Assembly (NCBI GenBank): GCA_900550385.1 | Contig: URRZ01000047.1 | Location: 1 to 15,963, forward strand | From: an uncultured Coriobacteriaceae bacterium | Lineage (GTDB): Bacteria > Actinomycetota > Coriobacteriia > Coriobacteriales > Eggerthellaceae | Direction: 5' to 3' | DNA length: 15,963 nt | Shown: one piece after another, positions 1-5,665 of the stretch | Layout of the letters: every line of letters starts with the position of its first letter | Numbering within the stretch: the first letter of the stretch is position 1 | Notes under the pieces: generated by a model | The model's database searches: none | What the model saw: only the letters and a program-made list of their open reading frames with translations | What the model was told of the DNA's origin: nothing | Translations under genes and position numbers: made by a program

Positions 1-706
1 TACCCCGTTTACACATGCGGGACCCGCGCTTTTGAAAAGCGCAGGCGCTTTTTCCATGGCAAGGGCAAGCATCTGCCATGCAAGCTCGCGTATTTCCCAT
101 TGTGCCCGATTGCAGCAGCGAAGCGCACGAGGCCGAAGGCCGAGCAGCGGAGCGTCGCGTCGCGGAATCCTCCGCCGCGGCCGCCGTCGGACCGTCCGGA
201 AGATATTCAGCTACAACATCGACCGCCTTGACAACTCGATCAGCTTCAAGGCGGTGCGCGCCCAAATCATCCACGTCATAGCGGACCGGGTACACCTCCT
301 TGCGCATCGCGTCGGCGGCGACGAGCAGCGACCCGCGCACGCCGTCAGCCCACGCGTTCCAAGCGATCGCATCGAGCGTCGAGAACCCGACCAGACCCAC
401 GCCCAGCGCCGACGCGACGCCCTTGGCCGTCGCCATGGCGATGCGCACGCCGGTGAACGACCCCGGGCCGCGTCCGCACGCCACGCAGACGATGGCGTCG
501 CGCTCGATACCGTGCTCGGCGAGCAGCGCATCGATGCGGGGGAGCAGCTGGGTGTTGGAGGCGCGATGGGCGCGCGCCTCGGCAGATGCGACGAGCTCGA
601 CCGAACGCGACTCGGGGCGAAGCTCGCCCACGGCGATGGCGATGGTTTCGTTGGAGGTGTCGAACGCCAGCACGCAGCGTGCCGCGCCCGCTTTCGCGGA
701 GGCCAC
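1..706 (-). CDS. tsaB: tRNA t6A biosynthesis protein TsaB (partial, runs off left edge)
   Basis: TsaB is the dimerisation partner of TsaD in the cytoplasmic complex that puts threonylcarbamoyl on A37 of ANN-decoding tRNAs. Translating the reverse strand from a GTG at 706 gives an N-terminus with LAFDTSNETIAIAVGE, then GRGPGSFTGVRIAMATAKG near residues 85-105, the TsaB signature of the ASKHA fold. The GTG shares one base with the tsaE stop (TAGTG), so the two are translationally coupled. The frame stays open to base 1 (235 codons), about a full TsaB length (usually 220-240). The part after about residue 170 is odd: Cys- and Ala-rich, with many GCT/CCT/TGC codons and no TsaB-like C-terminus. 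It may be a linker to a fused domain (TsaB-RimI fusions are known), a frameshift, or a divergent tail. The identity of the first two thirds is secure. Confidence 0.85.
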   Translation of the reverse strand, partial: MASAKAGAARCVLAFDTSNETIAIAVGELRPESRSVELVASAEARAHRASNTQLLPRIDALLAEHGIERDAIVCVACGRGPGSFTGVRIAMATAKGVASALGVGLVGFSTLDAIAWNAWADGVRGSLLVAADAMRKEVYPVRYDVDDLGAHRLEADRVVKAVDVVAEYLPDGPTAAAAEDSATRRSAARPSASCASLLQSGTMGNTRACMADACPCHGKSACAFQKRGSRMCKRG

Positions 707-1212
707 TAGCCCCCCACCCTCATCAAGCGGGATCGCGAATCCGACGCCCACACCTTCAGGATGGAGCGGGCCCTCGTGCCCAACGCGTGGGCTTTGATCA
801 CGCGGGATCCCCCTTCGTCGACGCCGATCCTGATCTCGAGGTAGCCGAACGGCATCGCCTCGGGGAACTTCGACCCCCACTCAACGAAGGATGCGCCGTC
901 GCTTTCGACGGTCTCGTAGAATCCCACGTCCTCCAGATCGATGGCGTTTTCCAGCCGGTACAGGTCGAAATGGTACAGCGGCAGGCGCCCGCCGCCGTAC
1001 TGCAGGAGGATGTTGAACGTGGGGCTGGTCACCGCCGCGCGGATGCCCAAGCCTTCAGCCACCCCCTGCACGAACTGGGTTTTCCCAGCTCCCAAGTCGC
1101 CTTCGAGCAGGATGACGTCGCCTTCGTGCAGATACGGCGCCAACGTCGCGGCGAGCTGCTTGGTCGCCTCGGGCGTGGCTGTTTTGCGCATGTATGTGAG
1201 TCCGTTAGCCAT
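706..1212 (-). CDS. tsaE: tRNA t6A biosynthesis ATPase TsaE
   Basis: P-loop ATPase that drives turnover of the TsaB-TsaD threonylcarbamoyl transferase complex. The protein has 168 residues, the usual family size (about 150-165). It shows the Walker A motif GDLGAGKT at 38-45, then TSPTFNI, the conserved HFDLYRL, and FVEWGSKFPEAMP, all in family order. The start at 1212 has a G-run only one base upstream, so Met8 (ATG at 1191) is a possible alternative. The last codon overlaps the GTG of tsaB by one base, so the two subunits are made from one mRNA. Nothing is missing from the active site. Function is assigned from conserved motifs and pairing with tsaB. Confidence 0.93.
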   Translation of the reverse strand: MANGLTYMRKTATPEATKQLAATLAPYLHEGDVILLEGDLGAGKTQFVQGVAEGLGIRAAVTSPTFNILLQYGGGRLPLYHFDLYRLENAIDLEDVGFYETVESDGASFVEWGSKFPEAMPFGYLEIRIGVDEGGSRVIKAHALGTRARSILKVWASDSRSRLMRVGG

Positions 1213-1277
1213 GCCCCCATGATACGCCAGCCGCGTAGGCGGCGGCGCATACGTTACGAAACCTGCACGAGCGGCGA

Positions 1278-1328
1278 TTGCCTTCCACGCTCGAGCCTGC
1301 TATGATCGTCATACGGTATGACAGGAGG
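1278..1328 (+). promoter_or_regulatory. Promoter, operator and RBS of the toxin-antitoxin operon
   Basis: Seen: -35 TTGCCT (1278-1283), 17-bp spacer, -10 TATGAT (1301-1306) with an upstream TGC (extended -10), then AGGAGG (1323-1328) five bases before the ATG. Over the -10 and the start site lie three 5-bp half-sites in alternating orientation at exact 8-bp steps: TATGA (1301), TCATA (1309), TATGA (1317). The last two lie in a perfect 7+1+7 palindrome, GTCATAC/GTATGAC (1308-1322). Inference: autorepression site for the ribbon-helix-helix antitoxin, as is usual for such operons. Confidence 0.75.
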
Positions 1329-1333
1329 AAGCC

Positions 1334-1648
1334 ATGGATCCTATGGTATCGGGACGCGTTCCGCTTTTATTACGCAACAGGGTCAACTCGAGACTGAGGG
1401 AAATAGGCTCCACCCCCACCGAACTCATCAAGCGAGCCTATGAATTCGTCGATGCGACGGGGTCCCTTCCCTGCATCCAAATCCACCCGAAACCGGGAAA
1501 GCGCCGATTGGATGACGACGCCCGCGAAAAGCTCGGCTCGTTCTTCGACCGGACAACGTATCCGGTTCCCGAAGGGTTCTTCGCCGACCGTTCGCACGAC
1601 GAGATCCTCGAAAGCGAGATGGGGCGCGAATATGAAGCTCTTTCTTGA
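1334..1648 (+). CDS. RelB/DinJ-family antitoxin (ribbon-helix-helix)
   Basis: 104-residue protein. Its N-terminal part (about 5-45) reads as a ribbon-helix-helix unit: a short strand around GRVPLLL, a helix around RNRVNSRLREIG, and a second helix around TPTELIKRAYEFVDATGSLP. The last block is the region typical of RelB/DinJ antitoxins. The charged C-terminal half (REKLGSFFDRTTYPVPEGF onward) is the expected toxin-wrapping segment. A strong AGGAGG sits 5 bases before the ATG, and an inverted-repeat operator lies just upstream, fitting autorepression. Its 3' end overlaps the toxin gene by 17 bases. Expected role: DNA-binding repressor that neutralises the PIN toxin. RelB/DinJ proteins classically pair with RelE/YafQ toxins, so pairing with a PIN nuclease is the unusual point. 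Confidence 0.8.
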   Translation: MDPMVSGRVPLLLRNRVNSRLREIGSTPTELIKRAYEFVDATGSLPCIQIHPKPGKRRLDDDAREKLGSFFDRTTYPVPEGFFADRSHDEILESEMGREYEALS

Positions 1649-2078
1649 TACAAACGTCCTGCTCGACTACTACACGCGTCGCGAACCCTTCTTCAGGCAT
1701 GCCAAGCTGCTTTGGACCGCTTCGTTTTTCGGCGACGTGGAGCTTTGGGCGTCGATGCAGTCGTTCACGGATGCCGAACACATCCTGCGCCGGGCTATCC
1801 CCGTCCAAACGCTGCGCGCGATGATGGCGGCAAGCCTCGAGCGCCTTCATGTGGCAACGGCAAGCCCCCAGGATCTCGCAGACGGCATGACGTCGGATTG
1901 GCCCGACTTGGAAGATTTCCTCATCGCCCGCAGCGCCCTGAACGAAGGGGCCGATTATCTGATAACGCGCGATGCGGAAGGGTTCGGCGCCTCACGCGTG
2001 CCCGCGCTGACACCCGAGCGCTTTTTCACGATGATGGAAAAAGAACACGGCGTCGTCTACGACGAGGAAGGGCTATAG
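1632..2078 (+). CDS. PIN-domain ribonuclease toxin
   Basis: 148-residue single-domain PIN protein, the usual size for VapC-like toxins. It begins KLFLDTNVLLDYY (Asp6, Asn8, Asp12) and has an acidic pair in FTDAEHIL (Asp47, Glu49). It then shows WPDLEDFLIARSALNEGADY (Asp92, Asp95) and LITRDAEGF (Asp114), the acidic quartet and order of a Mg-dependent PIN nuclease. The ATG at 1632 is chosen because it gives this canonical N-terminus; a longer upstream extension in the same frame would only be antitoxin DNA read in the wrong frame. The start lies 17 bases inside the antitoxin gene, with coupled translation. The likely target is RNA, as for VapC, but the specific RNA cannot be read from sequence. 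Its 3' end overlaps the opposing glycosylase gene by 22 bases. Confidence 0.85.
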   Translation: MKLFLDTNVLLDYYTRREPFFRHAKLLWTASFFGDVELWASMQSFTDAEHILRRAIPVQTLRAMMAASLERLHVATASPQDLADGMTSDWPDLEDFLIARSALNEGADYLITRDAEGFGASRVPALTPERFFTMMEKEHGVVYDEEGL

Positions 2079-2590
2079 GCAGGCGGATCCTCTTTAAGCG
2101 CCTCGGCCACGACTCGGTACGTTTCGACCAGCCGATCGAAGCTCCAAGCGGCGTTCGCGCCGCTGGTCGAAGGCAGTTTGCGGGCGGGGATGCCGGTTGC
2201 GGGCTCTTGGTAGCGGCGATAGAGCTGGAACGCCTTCGCGCCCGTGCAGAACACCGCCCCGATCGGCGCGACGTCCAGGATGCGCGACAGATCATTGGGA
2301 ACCGCGTCGCGGATGCTGGCGTCCGAGGCGCCCTCGATGCGGCAGCTGGCGATGACATCCCACATCGCGATGCGGTTGCGCAGCAGGAAAGCCGTGCGCT
2401 CCCCCGGCGTCTGCGGCGCGGCATCCTCGCCCGTCACCGCGGCAAGCACCTTCCACATGCGGTTTTGCGGATGTCCGTAGAAGAACCCGACCTCGCGGGA
2501 CTTCGGGGAGGGAAACGACCCAAGCAGCAGGACGCGCGAACGCTCGTCGAACACGGGATCGATGGTATGTCGGAGGCGTTCCGGCTGCAT
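2057..2590 (-). CDS. DNA-deoxyinosine (hypoxanthine) glycosylase, UDG superfamily family 6
   Basis: 177-residue base-excision repair enzyme expected to remove hypoxanthine (deaminated adenine) from DNA. Seen: LLLGSFPSPKSREVGFFYGH followed by PQNRMWKVLA (about 21-50), the family's motif 1. The Asn of PQN (43) sits where the family's catalytic Asn is expected. MWDVIASCRIEGASD lies mid-protein, and LPSTSGANAAWSFDRLV near 139-155 is the C-terminal substrate-loop motif. Length fits the family (160-180). The start at 2590 is the first Met before the fold; only a weak GGTAGG-like RBS is visible. Transcription is divergent from the M24 peptidase and convergent with the PIN toxin, whose last 22 bases overlap this gene's end. 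Confidence 0.85.
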   Translation of the reverse strand: MQPERLRHTIDPVFDERSRVLLLGSFPSPKSREVGFFYGHPQNRMWKVLAAVTGEDAAPQTPGERTAFLLRNRIAMWDVIASCRIEGASDASIRDAVPNDLSRILDVAPIGAVFCTGAKAFQLYRRYQEPATGIPARKLPSTSGANAAWSFDRLVETYRVVAEALKEDPPAYSPSSS

Positions 2591-2660
2591 GCGGAAAGCC
2601 TACCACGATTGTTGCGCTATCATGGGCGCGATACGAGAGCCTTGGAGATTGGAGCCGCCC

Positions 2661-3740
2661 ATGAGCGCGCAACGCATCGAAACCGTTCTGGACAACCTTG
2701 CCGCACGAGGCCTTTCGCAGCTTCTGGTGTGCGACCCGCGATCCATCCAGTACCTGACCGGCGCCTACGTGGAGCCGGGCGAGCGCTTCCTCGGATTGCT
2801 GCTGCGCGCGGGAGCGTCGCGACCCACGCTGTTTTTGAACGAGCTGTTCGCCGCACCTGCCGGCATCGAAGCGGAAGTCGTGCCGTTCAACGACACCGAC
2901 GACCCGATCGCGCTGCTCGCCGAGCGCTGCGACGCCGATGCCGCGCTTGGCTGCGATAAGAACCTGCCGGCGCGCTTCCTCATCCCGATGATGGGGCGCG
3001 AGATCGCGGCGGGCTTCGTGCTCGCCTCCGACGCCGTGGACGACGCCCGCGCGATCAAGGACGACGAAGAACGCCAGCTGATGCGCGCTGCCTCGGCGGC
3101 AAACGACGCCGCCATGGGCCGTTTCCGCGAGCTGGTGCGCGAGGGCGTCACCGAAGCGGAGGTCGCCGCGCAGCTGGAGCACATATACCGCGAGCTGGGC
3201 GCCTCCGGGCACTCCTTCGCGCCCATCGTCAGCTTCGGCGCCAACGCCGCCGACCCGCATCACGAGCCGGACGGCACGGCCCTGAAACGCGGCGATGTCG
3301 TGCTGTTCGACGTGGGTTGCCGCAAAGACGAGTACTGCTCCGACATGACGCGCACGTTCTTCTTCGACGAGCCCGACGAGGAGCAGCGCCGCGTCTACGA
3401 GGTCGTGCGCCGGGCGAACGAAGCCGGCAAGGCGGCCGTGCACCCCGGCGCGCGTTTCTGCGACATCGACGCCGCAGCGCGCACGGTCATCGAGGACGCC
3501 GGCTACGGCCCCTACTTCACGCATCGCCTGGGGCATCAGATCGGCTTGGACGTGCACGAGCCGGGCGACGTTTCCTCCGCCAACGAGGCGCAGGTGCGGC
3601 CGGGCATGTGCTTTTCCATCGAACCGGGCATCTACCTGCCCGGACGCTTCGGCGTGCGCATCGAGGACCTGGTGATCGCCACCGAGGACGGCTGCGAGGT
3701 GCTCAACGATTACCCGCGCGAGCTGGAGACGTTGGCGTAA
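2661..3740 (+). CDS. M24-family Xaa-Pro aminopeptidase/dipeptidase
   Basis: 359-residue cytoplasmic metallopeptidase that cleaves Xaa-Pro bonds in peptides. Residues about 1-125 form the creatinase-like N-terminal domain (DPRSIQYLTGAY), and 130-355 the pita-bread catalytic domain. All five dimetal ligands are visible: Asp217 in LFDVG, Asp228 in CSDMTRTF, His292 in HRLGHQIGLDVHEP, Glu321 in SIEPGIY and Glu335 in RIEDLV. The ATG at 2661 is preferred over an upstream in-frame ATG because GGAG sits 6 bases before it and the protein then starts like its family. It appears to be a single-gene transcript, divergent from the DNA glycosylase. PepQ versus PepP substrate preference cannot be decided from sequence. 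Confidence 0.93.
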   Translation: MSAQRIETVLDNLAARGLSQLLVCDPRSIQYLTGAYVEPGERFLGLLLRAGASRPTLFLNELFAAPAGIEAEVVPFNDTDDPIALLAERCDADAALGCDKNLPARFLIPMMGREIAAGFVLASDAVDDARAIKDDEERQLMRAASAANDAAMGRFRELVREGVTEAEVAAQLEHIYRELGASGHSFAPIVSFGANAADPHHEPDGTALKRGDVVLFDVGCRKDEYCSDMTRTFFFDEPDEEQRRVYEVVRRANEAGKAAVHPGARFCDIDAAARTVIEDAGYGPYFTHRLGHQIGLDVHEPGDVSSANEAQVRPGMCFSIEPGIYLPGRFGVRIEDLVIATEDGCEVLNDYPRELETLA

Positions 3741-3744
3741 CCCG

Positions 3745-3779
3745 AAAAGGCGCCCCGCTTCTGCAGGACGCCCCGGGGC
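3745..3779 (-). terminator. Weak candidate terminator downstream of the symporter gene
   Basis: Read on the minus strand, GCCCCG and CGGGGC (plus coordinates 3774-3779 and 3752-3757) can form a 6-bp stem with a 16-base loop, followed three bases later by four T (3745-3748). It lies in the 78-bp gap between the convergent M24 peptidase and symporter genes. The short T-tract and large loop make this tentative. Confidence 0.3.
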
Positions 3780-3818
3780 AATCCGACGCGGCTGTTCCGC
3801 GCCGGCAAAAAGGGCGGG

Positions 3819-5327
3819 TTAAGCGGCGGCACGCTTGGTTTCAAGCTTGCGCTGGCGCTCGAGCTGCTCCTCGCGACGCTCCTCCTCGTCGAGCTTGCGC
3901 AGCTCCTCCTTGGACAGGCCTTTCCACGTGGGCTCGATGCCCTTGGCCTCGTCGGACTTCATGGCGATGAAGCCGGGGACGAGGTAGGCGAGCCAGCAGA
4001 TGATCGCGCCGTACAGGTTCACGCCTAGGAAGTTGGCGTAGTCTCCGCCGCCGATGTTCATGAACGCGAGCGTGTCGGGCCAGAACGTGTCGACGATGCC
4101 CAGCACCATGCCGATCCAGAACGCCAGCATGAAGCCGACCTTGGTGGGCTTCACCCAGCCGTGCGCTAGGAAGATGGGGCCCAGGCCCATGATCATCGTG
4201 CCCGAGATGGTAGTGGCCGAGATGAGTGTGGCTCCCATCACCATGGGCAGGTTGCCCACGACGCCGAAGAGGATCATGAAGACGATGCCGATGATGCGCG
4301 GGCTGGTCTTGGGGGTGCGGCCCAGGATGCCCGGCAGGTCGCGCGCCGTCAGCTTTGCCAACGCGGTGAACGTGGAGTCCAGCGTCGAGCCGGCGGTGGC
4401 GATCATGATGACGGCCATCGCGAAGAACATCAGGATGCCGAAGCTCTGCGCCACGACCACAGGGGCGTCGCTTTCCAGCAGAATGTTGTTCAGGTAGGCG
4501 TGGATGCCGATGGTGGAGAACAGCATGATGGCGAGAAATCCCAACAGGCCGGACGCCACCATGCAACGCAGCATCTTGCGCGGGCGGCAGATGAAGCCGC
4601 GGTCGGTGAGCACCGCGTCGTGGAAGCCGTACGATAGGCACTGCAGGCCCGCGCCGATGATGAAGTCGACGCCGCCCTCGAGGCTCCACACGCCGGAGGC
4701 GGCGATGGCGCCCACGCCGTCCTGCGGCACGATGTAGATCAGCACGAAAACGAACAGCACGGCGAACAGAACGGTCTGCCCCACGTCGGTGGTCAGCGAG
4801 CCGCGCATGCCGCCCCAGCAGCAGTACGCAACGGTGATGGCGGTGAACAGCAACGCCGCGATGATGAACGGGGCGCTGCCCGATGAGCCGTAGTACGCGC
4901 CCACGACCGACGTGTTCGACCACACCTCGTTGAACAGGCGCACCAGGATGGCGGCCGAGAAGCAGAATGCCGCGGCGACGCCGTAATGGTCGGTGAGGAA
5001 GCTCACCATGCTCTTGGCGCCGAACTTGCGACGCAGACGGTAGAGCGCGTACCCCGTCAGCGGGATGCACAGCCAGTACACCGCGTAGCCGATGCCGCCG
5101 ACGATGCCGTACTCGGCGCCCATGTTGGCCGCGTTGGTGACGGACTTCGCGAAGATCCACGAGATGAAGATGGAGGCGGTGATCATCCAGCCCGCCGCCT
5201 CGCGGCCCTTCTTGTCCTCGCCGCGGAAGAACCCGCCCAGCGAGACGGTCTTCGGCGACAGGATGAACATCACGATGCCGTAGACCACGAGGAATCCCCA
5301 GAAGAAGATCCCGGTAGACATATCCAT
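3819..5327 (-). CDS. SSS-family sodium:solute symporter
   Basis: 502-residue inner-membrane transporter with about 13 hydrophobic segments. Seen: N-terminal TM at 6-24, TM1-like ASIFISWIFAKSVTNAAN (51-68), the SSS signature region AGSTLDSTFTALAKLTARDL (312-331) holding the Ser/Thr expected at the Na2 site, and a last TM near 436-456. A charged tail (470-502, KEELRKLDEEERREEQLERQ) could form a short coiled coil. The ATG at 5327 is chosen because AGGG lies about 9 bases upstream; 52 further in-frame codons are Arg-rich and do not look coding. The substrate is not predictable: SSS members carry sugars, amino acids, carboxylates or vitamins. It sits alone between a convergent peptidase and an upstream radical SAM gene, so context gives no direct clue. 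Confidence 0.9.
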   Translation of the reverse strand: MDMSTGIFFWGFLVVYGIVMFILSPKTVSLGGFFRGEDKKGREAAGWMITASIFISWIFAKSVTNAANMGAEYGIVGGIGYAVYWLCIPLTGYALYRLRRKFGAKSMVSFLTDHYGVAAAFCFSAAILVRLFNEVWSNTSVVGAYYGSSGSAPFIIAALLFTAITVAYCCWGGMRGSLTTDVGQTVLFAVLFVFVLIYIVPQDGVGAIAASGVWSLEGGVDFIIGAGLQCLSYGFHDAVLTDRGFICRPRKMLRCMVASGLLGFLAIMLFSTIGIHAYLNNILLESDAPVVVAQSFGILMFFAMAVIMIATAGSTLDSTFTALAKLTARDLPGILGRTPKTSPRIIGIVFMILFGVVGNLPMVMGATLISATTISGTMIMGLGPIFLAHGWVKPTKVGFMLAFWIGMVLGIVDTFWPDTLAFMNIGGGDYANFLGVNLYGAIICWLAYLVPGFIAMKSDEAKGIEPTWKGLSKEELRKLDEEERREEQLERQRKLETKRAAA

Positions 5328-5665
5328 ATGCTTCGTCCCTTTCCCTCGATCCGCATGGTGCGCGCTGCGGAAAAGAACACGGGCGAACGCGCTCTGCCGC
5401 CATGCGAAACGGGGAGAGCGCCTTTGCCGCGCCTTCTTGCCCTGCCGGGAGCGACCCGAACCGGCGCGCTTCGCCGCGTTCATGCCGTTCCGACCAGCGG
5501 CGCCTTCGGTAGACTACTGCATATATTGGATTGTGTCCAGTATTTGGTTTGGTGCAATTAAATTACGGCGGTAAGCGGACGACGTGACGCATCGCGGCAC
5601 GGCCGCCTTTTGACGCTCCGCGCCGAAACGAAAACGCCCCCGACGTTCCGTCCCAGCAAAACCCT
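5328..5665. other. 338-bp intergenic region upstream of the symporter
   Basis: No convincing gene was found here. The half near the symporter (5328-5510) is GC-rich and would be its 5' leader. Bases 5521-5565 form an AT-rich island in an otherwise GC-rich setting and carry the dyad and promoter-like hexamers described separately. The part next to the radical SAM stop (5571-5665) has no good minus-strand terminator that I can see. Confidence 0.6.
5511..5559 (-). promoter_or_regulatory. Candidate promoter and operator for the symporter gene
   Basis: On the minus strand TGGACA (plus 5534-5539) and TAGTCT (5511-5516) are 17 bp apart and would start transcription about 177 bases before the symporter ATG. 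Overlapping the -35 is an imperfect dyad, ATATTGGA-N5-TCCAGTAT (5523-5543, 7 of 8 arm pairs). A 21-bp stretch from 5524 matches 16 of 21 bases of a stretch at 7740, upstream of the radical SAM gene. Inference: a shared regulator binds both. Confidence 0.4.

Noticed and set aside
28..51. Palindrome GCGCTTTT-G-AAAAGCGC and the adjoining AAAAGCGC/GCGCTTTT stem as a tsaB terminator
   Set aside because: No minus frame of tsaB has stopped before it, so it cannot be assigned as the operon end without the sequence beyond the edge.
5328..5483. N-terminal extension of the symporter to 5483
   Set aside because: The 52 extra codons are Arg/Lys/Ala-rich with no membrane segment, while ATG 5327 has an RBS and gives a normal SSS N-terminus.
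5594..5612. GCGGC/GCCGC stem with CTTTT on the plus strand, terminator-like
   Set aside because: It faces the plus strand, where no gene ends; the stem is 5 bp with a 3-base loop and the T-tract is short. Probably chance in GC-rich DNA.
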